From Pseudomonas furukawaii (lineage in GTDB: Bacteria; Pseudomonadota; Gammaproteobacteria; Pseudomonadales; Pseudomonadaceae), in NCBI RefSeq assembly GCF_002355475.1, contig NZ_AP014862.1, positions 1,674,001-1,738,000 of the forward strand: a DNA stretch of 64,000 nucleotides, in the 5' to 3' direction. The position numbers were made by a program, and so were the translations under genes. Below are positions 18,327-30,004 of the stretch, one piece after another; the first letter of the stretch is position 1; every line of letters starts with the position of its first letter. The notes under the pieces were generated by a model, which did not search any database, had not been told where the DNA came from, and saw only the letters and a list, made by a program, of their open reading frames with translations.

Positions 18327-19175
18327 ATGAACGCACCGCAGCAAAGCCCTGAAATCGGTCGCGAAATCCTCGCCGCCGGCTACCGCACCAACCTGCATGA
18401 TCAGGGCGAAGGCTTCCCAGTCCTGCTGATCCACGGCTCCGGCCCCGGCGTCACCGCCTGGGCCAACTGGCGCGGGATCGTTCCGCAGCTGGCGCAGACG
18501 CGCCGGGTGGTCGCTCCGGACATGCTCGGCTTCGGCTACAGCGATCGCCCGGCTGACGGTCGGTACCATCAGCAGCGCTGGGTCGAGCATGCCATCGGCG
18601 TGCTCGACGCCCTCGGCATCCAGCAGGCTGATATCGTCGGCAACTCGTTCGGCGGCGGGCTGGCGCTGGCACTGGCCATCCGGCATCCCGAGCGGGTGCG
18701 CCGGCTGGTGCTGATGGGCAGCGTTGGAGTGAGTTTTCCAATCACGCCGGGCCTGGATGCTGTCTGGGGCTACGAGCCGTCCTTTGCCAGCATGCGCCGG
18801 CTGATGGACGTTTTCGCCTACGACCGCAACCTGGTCAACGACGAGCTGGCCGAGCTGCGTTACCAGGCCAGTATCCGCCCCGGCTTTCAGGAATCCTTCG
18901 CCCAGATGTTCCCGGCCCCGCGCCAACGCTGGGTCGACGGGCTGGCCAGCGACGAAGCGGACATCCGCGCCCTGCCCCACGAAACACTGGTGATCCATGG
19001 CCGCGAGGACCAGGTGATTCCGCTGGCGGCCTCGCTGACCCTGGCCGAATGGATCGCCCGCGCCCAGTTGCACGTCTTCGGCCAGTGCGGCCACTGGACC
19101 CAGATCGAACACGCCGAGCGTTTCGCCCGCCTAGTTGAGAATTTCCTCGCCGAGGCCGACGCCCTCCATTCCTGA
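18327..19175 (+). CDS. xylF: 2-hydroxymuconic semialdehyde hydrolase
   Basis: This alpha/beta hydrolase cleaves the ring-fission product of 3-substituted catechols to 2-oxopent-4-dienoate and a short acid. The oxyanion-hole region is HGSGPGVTAW, the nucleophile is S107 in GNSFGG, the acid lies in HGREDQVIPL and the base His is in CGHWTQIEH. It has 282 residues. With xylG it forms the branch point of the meta pathway. It lies 11 bp upstream of xylJ. Confidence 0.95.
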   Translation: MNAPQQSPEIGREILAAGYRTNLHDQGEGFPVLLIHGSGPGVTAWANWRGIVPQLAQTRRVVAPDMLGFGYSDRPADGRYHQQRWVEHAIGVLDALGIQQADIVGNSFGGGLALALAIRHPERVRRLVLMGSVGVSFPITPGLDAVWGYEPSFASMRRLMDVFAYDRNLVNDELAELRYQASIRPGFQESFAQMFPAPRQRWVDGLASDEADIRALPHETLVIHGREDQVIPLAASLTLAEWIARAQLHVFGQCGHWTQIEHAERFARLVENFLAEADALHS

Positions 19176-19186
19176 GAGAGACCGAT

Positions 19187-19972
19187 ATGGACAAGACATT
19201 GATCAACGAACTCGGCGACGAGCTCTACCAGGCGATGGTCCAGCGCGAGACCGTCACGCCGCTGACCAGCCGCGGCTTCGACATTACCGTCGAGGACGCC
19301 TACCACATTTCCCTGCGCATGCTGGAACGGCGCTTGGCTGCCGGCGAGCGGGTGATCGGCAAGAAGATCGGCGTCACCAGCAAGGCCGTGCAGAACATGC
19401 TCGGCGTGCACCAGCCGGACTTCGGCTACCTCACCGATGCCATGGTCTACAACAGCGGCGAAGCCATGCCGATCAGTGAGCGGCTGATCCAGCCGCGCGC
19501 CGAAGGCGAGATCGCCTTCATCCTCAAGAAGGACCTGATGGGGCCGGGCGTGACCAACGCCGACGTGCTGGCCGCCACTGAATGCGTGATTCCCTGCTTC
19601 GAAGTGGTCGATTCGCGCATCCAGGACTGGAAGATCAAGATCCAGGACACCGTGGCAGACAACGCCTCCTGCGGGCTGTTCGTGCTCGGCGACCAGGCCG
19701 TCTCACCGCGCCAGGTCGATCTGGTCACCTGCGGCATGCTGGTGGAGAAAAACGGCCAGCTGCTCTCCACCGGCGCTGGAGCGGCTGCGCTCGGCTCGCC
19801 GGTCAACTGCGTGGCCTGGCTGGCCAACACCCTCGGCCACTTCGGCATCGGCCTGAAGGCCGGCGAAGTGATCCTGTCCGGCTCGCTGGTTCCGCTGGAA
19901 CCGGTCAAGACCGGTGATTTCATGCGCGTCGAGATCGGCGGCATCGGCAGCGCCAGCGTGCGCTTCATCTGA
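19187..19972 (+). CDS. xylJ: 2-oxopent-4-dienoate hydratase
   Basis: This 261-residue enzyme hydrates 2-hydroxypenta-2,4-dienoate to 4-hydroxy-2-oxovalerate. It belongs to the same family as the 4-oxalocrotonate decarboxylase encoded further along, and the two share the layout [14 protein letters not shown] / [24 protein letters not shown] / metal-binding acidic residues. Length and position (between F and Q) are those of TOL xylJ. XylJ and XylI are known to form a complex, which fits their co-transcription. Confidence 0.95.
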   Translation: MDKTLINELGDELYQAMVQRETVTPLTSRGFDITVEDAYHISLRMLERRLAAGERVIGKKIGVTSKAVQNMLGVHQPDFGYLTDAMVYNSGEAMPISERLIQPRAEGEIAFILKKDLMGPGVTNADVLAATECVIPCFEVVDSRIQDWKIKIQDTVADNASCGLFVLGDQAVSPRQVDLVTCGMLVEKNGQLLSTGAGAAALGSPVNCVAWLANTLGHFGIGLKAGEVILSGSLVPLEPVKTGDFMRVEIGGIGSASVRFI

Positions 19973-19986
19973 TCGAGGACAGCCTG

Positions 19987-20925
19987 ATGAGCAAGAAACT
20001 GAAAGTAGCGATCATAGGCCCAGGCAACATCGGCACAGACCTGATGATCAAGGTGATACGCAACGCACAGTACTTGGAAATGGGGGCCATGGTGGGTATC
20101 GACCCGGCCTCCGATGGCTTGGCCCGTGCTCAGCGCATGGGTGTGGCGACCACCCATGAAGGCGTCGAAGGGTTGATCAACCTGCCGGAATTCGCCGACA
20201 TCGATTTTGTCTTCGATGCCACTAGCGCCTCCGCCCATGTGCAGAACGATGCCTTGCTGCGTCGTGCTAAACCCGGCATCCGCCTGATCGACCTGACCCC
20301 GGCGGCCATCGGCCCTTACTGCGTACCGGTAGTGAATCTGGAAGAGCACCTCGCCAAACTCAACGTCAACATGGTCACCTGCGGTGGCCAGGCCACCATC
20401 CCGATGGTCGCCGCGGTATCGCGTGTGGCCAAGGTGCATTATGCCGAAATCGTCGCCTCGATCGCGTCGAAATCGGCTGGTCCCGGCACTCGCGCCAATA
20501 TCGATGAGTTCACCGAGACCACCAGCAAGGCCATCGAAGTGATCGGCGGCGCTGCCAAGGGCAAGGCGATCATCGTCATGAACCCGGCCGAGCCGCCGCT
20601 GATCATGCGTGACACGGTGTTTGTGCTGTCCGAAACCGTCGACCAGGCACTGGTCGAGGCCAGCGTAGAGGAGATGACCAGCGCCGTGCAGGCCTACGTG
20701 CCGGGTTATCGTCTCAAGCAGAAGGTGCAGTTCGACGTGATTCCCGAATCCGCGCCGCTGCATATCCCAGACCTCGGCACATTCAGCGGTTTGAAGACCT
20801 CGATCTACCTCGAAGTCGAAGGTGCCGCCCACTACTTGCCGGCCTACGCCGGCAACCTCGACATCATGACCTCCGCCGCGCTGGCTACCGCCGAACGCAT
20901 GGCGCAGTCGCTGCTGAACGCCTGA
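19987..20925 (+). CDS. xylQ: Acetaldehyde dehydrogenase (acylating)
   Basis: This enzyme turns the toxic acetaldehyde or propionaldehyde released by the aldolase into the acyl-CoA with NAD and CoA. The Rossmann motif is GPGNIGTD, and the catalytic C132 lies in [12 protein letters not shown], the same position as in the CF600 DmpF enzyme. It has 312 residues. It is directly followed by xylK; the two proteins form a channelling complex in studied members. Confidence 0.95.
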   Translation: MSKKLKVAIIGPGNIGTDLMIKVIRNAQYLEMGAMVGIDPASDGLARAQRMGVATTHEGVEGLINLPEFADIDFVFDATSASAHVQNDALLRRAKPGIRLIDLTPAAIGPYCVPVVNLEEHLAKLNVNMVTCGGQATIPMVAAVSRVAKVHYAEIVASIASKSAGPGTRANIDEFTETTSKAIEVIGGAAKGKAIIVMNPAEPPLIMRDTVFVLSETVDQALVEASVEEMTSAVQAYVPGYRLKQKVQFDVIPESAPLHIPDLGTFSGLKTSIYLEVEGAAHYLPAYAGNLDIMTSAALATAERMAQSLLNA

Positions 20926-20935
20926 GGACCGAACC

Positions 20936-21973
20936 ATGACCTTCAACCCCGGCAAGAAACTCTATATCTCAGACGTAACCCTGCGCGACGGCAGCCATGC
21001 GATTCGTCACCAGTACTCGATCCAGAATGTTCAGGACATCGCCCGCGCGCTGGACAAGGCCCGCGTCGACTCCATCGAAGTGACCCACGGTGATGGCCTG
21101 CAGGGCTCCAGCTTCAATTACGGTTTCGGTGCGCACAGTGACCTGGAGTGGATCGAGGCCGCCGCCGATGTGATCCAGCACGCCCGGATTACAGTGCTGC
21201 TATTACCCGGAATCGGCACCGTGCATGACCTGAAAGCCGCCTATGACGCCGGCGCCCGCTCGGTGCGCGTGGCCACACACTGCACCGAGGCGGATGTCTC
21301 GCGACAGCACATTGAGTATGCCCGTGAACTGGGCATGGACACCGTCGGCTTTCTAATGATGAGCCACATGATTCCGGCTGAGCAACTGGCAGCGCAAGGC
21401 AAGTTGATGGAGACCTACGGCGCACAGTGCATCTACATGGCCGATTCCGGTGGCGCGATGAACATGAACGACATCCGCGACCGCATGCGCGCTTTCAAGG
21501 CGGTGCTGAATCCGCAGACCCAGACCGGCATGCATGCGCACCACAACCTCAGCCTCGGCGTGGCCAATTCCATCATCGCGGTGGAAGAGGGCTGCGACCG
21601 CATCGACGCCTCGCTGGCTGGAATGGGCGCTGGCGCCGGCAACGCGCCGCTGGAGGTGTTCATCGCCGCCGCGGAGCGCCTCGGCTGGAACCATGGCACC
21701 GATCTCTACACGCTGATGGACGCCGCCGACGATATCGTCAGGCCGTTGCAGGACCGTCCGGTGAGAGTTGATCGCGAAACCCTCGGCCTGGGTTATGCCG
21801 GGGTCTACTCCAGCTTCCTGCGCCACGCCGAGGTGGCAGCCGCGAAGTATGGGCTGAAGACCCTGGACATTCTCGTAGAACTGGGCAGGCGCGGGATGGT
21901 CGGTGGCCAGGAAGACATGATTGTCGACGTCGCCCTCGATCTGCTGGCAGCCCGCAAGGAGCAACAGGCATGA
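20936..21973 (+). CDS. xylK: 4-hydroxy-2-oxovalerate aldolase
   Basis: This 345-residue aldolase splits 4-hydroxy-2-oxovalerate into pyruvate and acetaldehyde. Active-site residues R17, D18 and H21 lie in [12 protein letters not shown], and the divalent-metal ligands H200 and H202 in MHAHHN. The sequence is of the XylK/DmpG type. The partial aldolase at the right edge of the window is of a different subtype, so the two are not recent duplicates. The stop overlaps the xylI start (ATGA). Confidence 0.95.
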   Translation: MTFNPGKKLYISDVTLRDGSHAIRHQYSIQNVQDIARALDKARVDSIEVTHGDGLQGSSFNYGFGAHSDLEWIEAAADVIQHARITVLLLPGIGTVHDLKAAYDAGARSVRVATHCTEADVSRQHIEYARELGMDTVGFLMMSHMIPAEQLAAQGKLMETYGAQCIYMADSGGAMNMNDIRDRMRAFKAVLNPQTQTGMHAHHNLSLGVANSIIAVEEGCDRIDASLAGMGAGAGNAPLEVFIAAAERLGWNHGTDLYTLMDAADDIVRPLQDRPVRVDRETLGLGYAGVYSSFLRHAEVAAAKYGLKTLDILVELGRRGMVGGQEDMIVDVALDLLAARKEQQA

Positions 21974-22764
21974 ATCGTACCCTGACCCGCGAACAGGTGC
22001 TGGCCCTGGCCGAGCACATCGAGAACGCCGAACTGCAGGCCCATGACATCCACAAGGTCACCAACGATTATCCCGAGATGACCTTCGCCGATGCCTACGA
22101 CATCCAGTGGGAAATCCGCCGGCGCAAGGAGGAGCGCGGCAACAAGATCGTCGGCCTGAAGATGGGCCTGACCTCATGGGCGAAGATGGCACAGATGGGC
22201 GTGGAGACGCCGATCTACGGCTTTCTCGCCGACTACTTCAGCGTGCCCGACGGTGGCGTGGTGGATTGCTCCAAGCTGATCCATCCGAAGATCGAGGCGG
22301 AAATCGCGGTGGTCACCAAGGCACCGCTGCAAGGCCCCGGTTGCCACATCGGTGACGTGATTGCAGCGATCGACTACGTGATCCCCACCGTCGAGGTGAT
22401 CGACTCGCGCTACGAGAACTTCAAGTTCGACCTGATCAGCGTGGTGGCCGACAACGCCTCCTCGACCCGTTTCATCACCGGCGGCCAGATGGCCAATCTG
22501 GAGGACGTCGACCTGCGCACCCTCGGCGTGGTGATGGAGAAGAACGGTGAGGTGGTAGAACTTGGTGCCGGCGCCGCAGTGCTCGGCCATCCGCTGTCCA
22601 GCGTGGCGATGCTCGCCAACCTGCTGGCAGAGCGCGGCGAACACATACCGGCCGGCACCTTCATCATGACCGGTGGCATCACGGCTGCGGTATCGGTGGA
22701 GCCGGGCGACAACATCACCGTGCGCTATCAGGGGCTTGGCAGCGTCTCCGCGCGCTTCATCTGA
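21970..22764 (+). CDS. xylI: 4-oxalocrotonate decarboxylase
   Basis: This 264-residue decarboxylase converts 2-oxohex-3-enedioate to 2-oxopent-4-dienoate. It contains [16 protein letters not shown], acidic metal ligands in KIEAEIAVV, and [20 protein letters not shown]. It is about 96 percent identical, by eye, to the protein at 62668-63462 on the minus strand (11 differences in 264). It starts inside the xylK stop and is separated from xylH by a hairpin. Confidence 0.95.
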   Translation: MNRTLTREQVLALAEHIENAELQAHDIHKVTNDYPEMTFADAYDIQWEIRRRKEERGNKIVGLKMGLTSWAKMAQMGVETPIYGFLADYFSVPDGGVVDCSKLIHPKIEAEIAVVTKAPLQGPGCHIGDVIAAIDYVIPTVEVIDSRYENFKFDLISVVADNASSTRFITGGQMANLEDVDLRTLGVVMEKNGEVVELGAGAAVLGHPLSSVAMLANLLAERGEHIPAGTFIMTGGITAAVSVEPGDNITVRYQGLGSVSARFI

Positions 22765-22771
22765 GCCATTC

Positions 22772-22792
22772 GGCCGCCCTGCCCGGGCGGCC
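22772..22792 (+). terminator. Hairpin between xylI and xylH
   Basis: GGCCGCCC and GGGCGGCC form a perfect 8-bp stem around a 5-base loop, followed by TTCTTATT. It may partly terminate transcription or stabilise the upstream mRNA. The same hairpin is kept at 62640-62660 in the second cluster. Confidence 0.55.
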
Positions 22793-22813
22793 TTCTTATT
22801 CAGGAGGCACAAC

Positions 22814-23005
22814 ATGCCCATTGCCCAGATCCACATTCTTGAAGGCCGCAACGACGAGCAGAAGGAAACCCTCATCCGTGAGGTCAGCGAGGCCATATCG
22901 CGCTCCCTGGATGCGCCGCTGACCAGCGTGCGAGTGATTATCACGGAGATGGCCAAGGGCCACTTCGGTATCGGCGGCGAACTGGCCAGCAAGGTCAGAC
23001 GCTGA
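22814..23005 (+). CDS. xylH: 4-oxalocrotonate tautomerase
   Basis: This 63-codon protein isomerises 4-oxalocrotonate from enol to keto form as a small homohexamer. After Met removal the N-terminal Pro is the catalytic base ([12 protein letters not shown]), and Arg11 and Arg39 of the mature protein are present. The C-terminus ([10 protein letters not shown]) matches my memory of the TOL enzyme, while the second copy ends [10 protein letters not shown]. It is the last gene of the operon. A partial repeat of its own 3' region follows the stop. Confidence 0.95.
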   Translation: MPIAQIHILEGRNDEQKETLIREVSEAISRSLDAPLTSVRVIITEMAKGHFGIGGELASKVRR

Positions 23006-23008
23006 AGT

Positions 23009-23035
23009 GGAGATGCCCAAGGGCACTTCGGGTCG
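23009..23035 (+). repeat. Partial duplicate of the xylH 3' region
   Basis: Four bases after the xylH stop, the stretch GGAGATGCCCAAGGGC and its continuation ACTTCGGG repeat xylH from 22945, with CCC (Pro) where xylH has GCC (Ala). The second tautomerase gene has Pro at that site. It looks like a scar of recombination between two xylH-like ends. From here to the porin start (23036-23276) I see no gene, only an AT-rich leader. Confidence 0.65.
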
Positions 23036-24325
23036 AGGAACCAGACCTGCATTGGGACGCGGCCACAAAGAGCGCGGGCAAGTGACTGCCTGTTATTTTA
23101 AGCATGCCTAAAGCGAGGAAAAGTGCAGAGCGGCTGGTCCGTTTGTTACGCCGAGTTGCCTGTCTGGGTAGCGAGGTGGTTTCAAGGCCGCCCACTTGCG
23201 GTACGGAGAATTGTGGGCGGGAAATATGTGGCATATATATGCTTTCCAAAAAACAATAAAAAAGAGCGAGTCAAAAATGAAGCAATATCCGAACCTAACC
23301 CGTCTGCTGGTGTCTGTGAGCGCCAGTCTGCCGCTCAGTACCCTAGCCGCTGAAGGCGGTTTCATCGAAGACACCACGGCGACGCTGCAAGCGCGCAACT
23401 ATTATTTCAGTCGGGATTTCTCGGACATTGAGGGCCCCAACCAGCAGTCCAAGGCCGAAGAGTGGGCGCAGGGCTTCATTCTCAGAGTGAATTCTGGCTA
23501 CACCCAGGGCACAGTCGGTTTCGGCGTCGACCTGCTGGGAATGCTGGGCATTAAACTCGACAGTAGCCGCGAGAGGGTGAATACCGGCTTGCTACCCCTG
23601 GATAGCGGCGAGGCGGTCGATGACTTCAGCCGCCTTGGAGCGGCGCTAAAGGTGCGCCTGTCGCAGACCGAACTGAAGATCGGCGAGCAAACCCCGAACC
23701 TGCCGGTGCTTACCTTCTCTGATATTCGCCTGCTGCCCCCGACTTACCAGGGCGCTAGCATCATTTCCCGCGAGTTCGACGGACTGACCCTACAAGGCGG
23801 TCAATTCCGTTCCAACAGTCTGCTGAACGAGGCGGGTGACGACAAGATGCGCGCCAAGCTCGGTCATCTGCCGCAGCTGGCGGGGAACGCCGCGACCGAC
23901 CGCTTCAACTACGCAGGTGCCGATTACGCCTTCAACGATAAGCGCACCTCGGTCGGCGTCTGGTACGCGCAGTTGGAAGACATTTTTAACCAGCGTTTCT
24001 ATAGCCTCAAGCACAGCGAGCCGGTGGGTGACTGGGGACTGGGCGCTAACATAGGCTTCTACGACTCCAAGGAAGACGGTGATCAGCTGCTGGGCAATAT
24101 CGATAATCAGGCGGTTTTCTCCCAGTTGTCGGCCAAGTATGGCGGGAACACCTTCATGGTCGGCTATCAGGCCATGTTCGGCGATGACGCCTTCCCGCGT
24201 CTCTTCAACAACGTTTCGCCGCTGGGCAATGAAGTCCCCACCTATGAGTTCGCCGGAGCCGACGAGCGCTCCTGGCAGGTTCGCCATGACTACGACTTCG
24301 CTGCGCTGGGTCTTCCCGGCTTGGT

Positions 24326-25578
<1,253 letters not shown>

Positions 25579-25803
25579 GGTGACCACGGTGCGCTTCATC
25601 AAGGGAGACAACGTCGACACTGGCAGGGGCTTCGAGGGCAAGGAGTGGGAGCGTGATCTAGATGTGGGTTACACCTTCCAGAGCGGCGCGCTCAAGAACC
25701 TCGGTGTGCGGCTACGCAATGTCGTTGCCCGTTCCAACTACCGCAGCGACATAGACGAGAACCGCCTGATTTTCAACTACACCTGGAACCTGCTGTAAAC
25801 CGC

Positions 25804-25834
25804 CGCTTCCCGGCGGCTGGTCTGCCGGGAAGCG
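25804..25834 (+). terminator. Long hairpin after the porin gene
   Basis: CGCTTCCCGGC and GCCGGGAAGCG form a perfect 11-bp stem with a 9-base loop, 5 bp after the porin stop. There is no T tract, so it may act as an mRNA 3'-end stabiliser or attenuator before the binding-protein gene. Confidence 0.5.
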
Positions 25835-25884
25835 AGGCTATAACCGACGAGAGATTTTTTGCAGTGCAGCATTGGAGAGTCACC

Positions 25885-27066
25885 ATGAACAAGAATAAAA
25901 AACGCGCTTCCACCTTCCACGGCCTTCTGCCTGGGATCCTGTTCACCACCCTGTGCGGTCTGGCTCACGCGGATGAGCCAATCAAGATTGGCCTTTTGAT
26001 GTCATACAGCGGCACATACGCCGCGCCAAGTGAAGCTGCTACCAATGGTTTGAAGTTGGCTATTGAGCAGTACGACAACCAGCTTGGTGGGCGTCCAGTC
26101 GAGTACGTAGTGGTCGATGATGGCGCCGACCCCGGCAAGGCGGTGCAAAATATGCAGCGCCTGGTGTCCGGTGCTAATGTGGATGTGGTGGTTGGTCCGA
26201 TACATTCTGGCGTTGGCATGGCCGCGGTCAAGGTCGCCCGGGAGACCGGTGTGCCGCTGATCATCCCCAACGCAGGCTTCAACGCGGCCACCGGCCCGCT
26301 GTGCGCGCCGAACATCTTCCGTACCTCATTCAGCTCCTGGCAGACCGCCTACCCCATGGGTCAGGTGGCCGCCGACCGTGGTTACCAGAATGTCATCACC
26401 CTGGCCTGGCGCTACGGCTTCGGTACCGAGTCGGTGGACGGCTTTAAGGAGGGTCTCGAGCAGGCCGGTGGCAAGGTGCTTAAGGAGCTCTATGTACCGT
26501 TCCCTGAAGTGGAGTTCCAGAGCCATCTCACCGAGATTGCTGCGCTCAAGCCGGACGCGGTGTTTGTCTTCTTCGCCGGTGGCGGTGCCGCCAAGTTCGT
26601 CCAGGATTATGCAGCGTCGGGCCTGCAGGGACGGATTCCGCTGCTTGGCTCGGGCTTCCTCACTGAGGGCACCTTGGAGGCTCAGGGGCAAGCAGCCGAG
26701 GGCCTGTTGACCACCCTTCATTATGCCGAGGGTCTGGCAACCGAGAAGAACTTGGCGTTCCGCCAGTCCTACCGGCAGAGGTTCGCCAAGGAGGCGGACG
26801 TCTACGCGGTTCAGGGCTACGACGCTGGCCTGTTGCTAGCCCAGTCGCTGCAAACGGTGGGAGGCAACAGCCGTGATCGCGAAGCCTGGATCGCCGCGAT
26901 GGAACAGGTGCGGATCGATAGTCCGCGCGGTGAGTGGCGCTTTTCCAAGGCGCATAATCCAATGCAAAACATTTACCTGCGCGAAGTGCAGGACGGCACC
27001 AACGTGGTGGTCGGTACCGCCGCCGAGGCGCTGTCTGATCCAGCGCTGGGATGCGAAATGAACTGA
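25885..27066 (+). CDS. Periplasmic binding protein, branched-chain amino acid/aromatic acid type
   Basis: This 393-residue protein has a signal peptide (cleavage near GLAHA) and a type 1 periplasmic-binding fold: IKIGLLMSYSGTYAAPSEAA, DDGADPGKAVQNMQRLV, VVVGPIHSGVGMAA, FRTSFSSWQTAYPMG. Close family members bind aromatic acids or amides as well as leucine-type ligands. No ABC permease or ATPase gene accompanies it here. The ATG at 25885 follows GGAGAG; an in-frame ATG at 25864 would add 7 residues ahead of the signal peptide. Its position between the porin and BenE suggests a role in benzoate or toluate capture, which is inference. Confidence 0.75.
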   Translation: MNKNKKRASTFHGLLPGILFTTLCGLAHADEPIKIGLLMSYSGTYAAPSEAATNGLKLAIEQYDNQLGGRPVEYVVVDDGADPGKAVQNMQRLVSGANVDVVVGPIHSGVGMAAVKVARETGVPLIIPNAGFNAATGPLCAPNIFRTSFSSWQTAYPMGQVAADRGYQNVITLAWRYGFGTESVDGFKEGLEQAGGKVLKELYVPFPEVEFQSHLTEIAALKPDAVFVFFAGGGAAKFVQDYAASGLQGRIPLLGSGFLTEGTLEAQGQAAEGLLTTLHYAEGLATEKNLAFRQSYRQRFAKEADVYAVQGYDAGLLLAQSLQTVGGNSRDREAWIAAMEQVRIDSPRGEWRFSKAHNPMQNIYLREVQDGTNVVVGTAAEALSDPALGCEMN

Positions 27067-27169
27067 GGTTACTTTCCAGTAGCGAGGTCATTTTATAGGT
27101 GTAACGCGTAGCGGAGCTATAGCCCCGGGTCTCTTAAGGCCGACAAACAAAAATAAAAAGGAAAATCAA

Positions 27170-27985
27170 ATGGGTTTATTCAAGGTAAAGGCAAAACGCT
27201 TTGCACCGGGTGCAGCCGCGGCTGCACTCATGACTCTTACAATGACGGGCGCAGCCTCGACGCAAGAGCAGGTCAAGATCGGTCTGCTACTCCCCTACTC
27301 AGGCACATTCGGAATGCTCGGCACCAACGCGGACCGAGGTATGCGCCTTGCGATCGAACAGCACGGAAACAAGCTCGGGGGACGCGAAGCCAAGTTTGTC
27401 GTGGTCAACAGCGAGGCGGACCCAGGCAAGGCTGTTAGCAATATGCAGAAGCTCATCTCCGGCGAGAATGTCGACTTCGTGATTGGCCCGGTCCACTCGG
27501 GCGTCGCCATGGCTGCGATCAAGGTAGCGCGTCAGACCGGCACCATTTTGGTGATCCCCAACGCCGGCCTGAACGTGGCCACGCGTGAGTTGTGCGCACC
27601 CAATATATTCCGTACTTCGTTCTCAAACTGGCAGGCCGATTACGCTATGGCCAAGCCGGCCTATGATGCGGGCTATCGCCGCATCGTGACAATATCCTGG
27701 CGCTATGCAGCCGGTACCGAGCATCTGGGCGGCTTCGAGGAAGAATTCGAGCGCCTCGGCGGCGAGATCGTCAAGCAGATCCTGGTTCCTTTCCCCAGCG
27801 TCGACTTCCAAGCCCAGCTGACCGAGATCGCATCAATCAAGCCCGATGCTGTTTATACCTTCTTCGGAGGTGGCGGTGCCGTGAAGTTCATTCAGGACTA
27901 CGCCGACGCCGGCCTCAAGAATACGATTCCGCTGCTCTCCACCGGCTTCCTGACCGAGAGCCTTGACGGGCTGGGCGACCGCGCG
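27170..27985 (+). pseudogene. Second periplasmic binding protein, 3' end lost
   Basis: This is a paralogue of the upstream gene, with the same order of motifs (VKIGLLLPYSGTFGML, NSEADPGKAVSNMQKL, FVIGPVHSGVAMAA, NIFRTSFSNW). Similarity ends after FLTESLDGLGDRAA, near 27985, about two-thirds of the way through. The frame then runs on into transposase sequence to a stop at 28108, so the annotated protein would be a chimera. The last third of the ligand-binding domain is missing, so function is unlikely. Confidence 0.75.
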
Positions 27986-28300
27986 GCCGCGCTCGATCGC
28001 ATGCCGCTGGCGATGCGCATGACCTGCGACCAGGGGCGGGAGATGGCGCAGCACGCCCAGACCACCCAGAGAACCGGTGTTGGCGATAGTCTTCTGCGAT
28101 CCTCATAGCCCTTGGCCGCGCAGCAGCAACGAAAACGTCAACCGCCTGATCCGCCAATACCTGCCAAGGGGACGGACTTGTCGGTACACAGCCAAGAAGA
28201 ACGCGACGCCATTGCACTGCAACCGAGTATGCGACCGCTTTAGCGCTTCGACTTCAAGTGCCTGAGAAGTCACGAATGAGGTAATGCAGGAAGCCCTGGA
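27986..28300 (+). mobile_element. IS30-family transposase fragment
   Basis: Translations in two frames read [53 protein letters not shown] and then [14 protein letters not shown]. This is the C-terminal end of an IS30-type DDE transposase. The frame shifts near 28080 and the 5' part is absent. The fragment is fused to the end of the second binding-protein gene. Confidence 0.75.
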
Positions 28301-28413
28301 TATACGGCAGCTGTTCCAGCTTCAATCAATAACAGTGTTGCACTCAGCTCCTGCAACTGGCCAGCTAAAGTCCTAGGCTTTTCCGGGAGGTTCTTACTGA
28401 CGGAGGAAAGACT

Positions 28414-29664
28414 TTGCAAACAGAGGAAAGGAATACCGCGGGTAGTGCTGAAGAAGCCAGGTCGAATCGCCTCGATAGTCACGCTCTTAGCAACGGCATC
28501 ACTGCCTTTCTTTTCGGGGTGACGGGTCCCTTGGCTATCCTTATCATGGTGGGCCGTGATGGAGGTCTGAGCGATGTAGATCTCGCCTCCTGGATCTTCG
28601 GTGCCTACGGTCTCAGTGGGGTGCTGAGCCTGTACTTTTGCTGGCGATACCGGCAGCCGCTAGGGATGGCCTGGACGATCCCGGGCGCGCTGCTGCTGCC
28701 GTCGGCGCTCGACCACCTGAGCTTTGCGGAAGTCATTGGGGCCTACTGGGTAACTGCTCTACTCATCACATTACTCGGCTGGAGCGGGCTCATTAACTGT
28801 GTGATGCGCCGCATTCCAATACCCATCGTCATGGGCATGGTCGCCGGCGTTTTCCTGCCGCTGGGAGTTAAAGTTGTCACCGCGTTTACCAGTAACGCGC
28901 TGCTCGCCACCGTAAGCCTCGGAGTATTCATGCTCTTCTCCGTCTTGCCAGCGCTAGGGAGCCGACTGCCGCCGGTGCTGGCCGCGCTGCTCGCCGGTGG
29001 CGCGGTAGCTTGGACTACGGGCGGCATCGCGCCACTGGGCGTGGTGCCAACGCTCCTAGCGCGTCCTATTATGTACATGCCAGAGTTCTCGCTGCAGGCT
29101 CTGGTAGAGATGGTCATTCCGCTCATGATAACTGTGCTGGGCATTCAGAACGCACAGGGCTTTGCGGTACTGCAGCAGGTCGATCACCCACCGCCTGTGA
29201 AGGCCGTTACGGTGGGGTCCGGGCTGGGCTCGATGCTGTTCGCGGTGGTCGGTTCGGTGCCCGCCTGTCTTACCGGGCCGACCAACGCGATTCTCGTCTC
29301 CAGCGGCGCGCAGCATCGGCAGTGGATCGGCGGCATGGTCTTCGCTGTCTTAATGATTATTTTTGGCCTTTTTGCACCGGTCGCAACAGCCGTTGCGTTG
29401 GCGGTGCCGCTGGCCTTGATTGGGCTAATCGGCGGACTGGCCATGATCCGGGCGTTGCAGGGCGCTTTCCAAGGCGCCTTTTGCGGCGAGTGTCCGCTTG
29501 GTGCTCTGGTCGCCTTTGTGGTGTCGGTGGCCGGTGTACCAATTCTGAATATAGGCGCTCCGTTTTGGGGTCTCGTGTTCGCATTCATCGCGTCTTGGCT
29601 ACTCGAGCGTGACAGCCTGCGTAGGGTAATGGTGCCTAAGGAAACTCTGAAAAAGACTTCCTGA
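28414..29664 (+). CDS. benE: BenE-family benzoate/H+ symporter
   Basis: This 416-residue integral membrane protein has about 12 hydrophobic segments and BenE features (TAFLFGVTGPLAILIMVG, LGMAWTIPGALLLPSA, PIPIVMGMVAGVFLPLG, GIQNAQGFAVLQ). It would import benzoate-type acids with protons. The start is a TTG at 28414, chosen because GGAGGAAAG lies at 28402-28410 with good spacing and no ATG fits. It stands alone, after the IS30 scar, on the same strand as the xyl operon. Confidence 0.8.
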   Translation: MQTEERNTAGSAEEARSNRLDSHALSNGITAFLFGVTGPLAILIMVGRDGGLSDVDLASWIFGAYGLSGVLSLYFCWRYRQPLGMAWTIPGALLLPSALDHLSFAEVIGAYWVTALLITLLGWSGLINCVMRRIPIPIVMGMVAGVFLPLGVKVVTAFTSNALLATVSLGVFMLFSVLPALGSRLPPVLAALLAGGAVAWTTGGIAPLGVVPTLLARPIMYMPEFSLQALVEMVIPLMITVLGIQNAQGFAVLQQVDHPPPVKAVTVGSGLGSMLFAVVGSVPACLTGPTNAILVSSGAQHRQWIGGMVFAVLMIIFGLFAPVATAVALAVPLALIGLIGGLAMIRALQGAFQGAFCGECPLGALVAFVVSVAGVPILNIGAPFWGLVFAFIASWLLERDSLRRVMVPKETLKKTS

Positions 29665-30004
29665 TTTTGTCAGAATATCCTGATGTCAACCGCCGAGTTG
29701 TCTGATGAGGCAGATGAGCCGGTTGCCGAAACGCGTTTCTTCAATTGCCACGCGGCGCCGGGGAACCTGATACGTCTTGGTGGTTTTCGTTCGGCGGTCT
29801 GCCGTCTAGCTAGGACGGCAAGCTTTCAAATATCAATGGTCATGTTAAGGGCGCCTCGTTGACCTCTACTACATACCTAAACCCGGAAACGCACATCGTT
29901 ATCCTGAGGATCTCTTTGCGTCACATACCCCGAGGCAGGAGCCCTATGCGGTTATCCCGCACGTACGGATCTGAGCGGAGGGCGGCAGGTAACTGCCGTC
30001 CCTA
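29665..30004. other. Non-coding stretch after benE
   Basis: I find no supported gene here. A 7-bp inverted repeat TGCCGTC / GACGGCA (29800-29820) with a 7-base loop is a weak terminator candidate for benE. The rest is probably debris of the insertion that left the IS66 fragment downstream. Confidence 0.5.

Noticed and set aside
16802-18328. 508-residue minus-strand frame opposite xylG
   Set aside because: Antisense to an aldehyde dehydrogenase gene with intact catalytic residues; no family resemblance.
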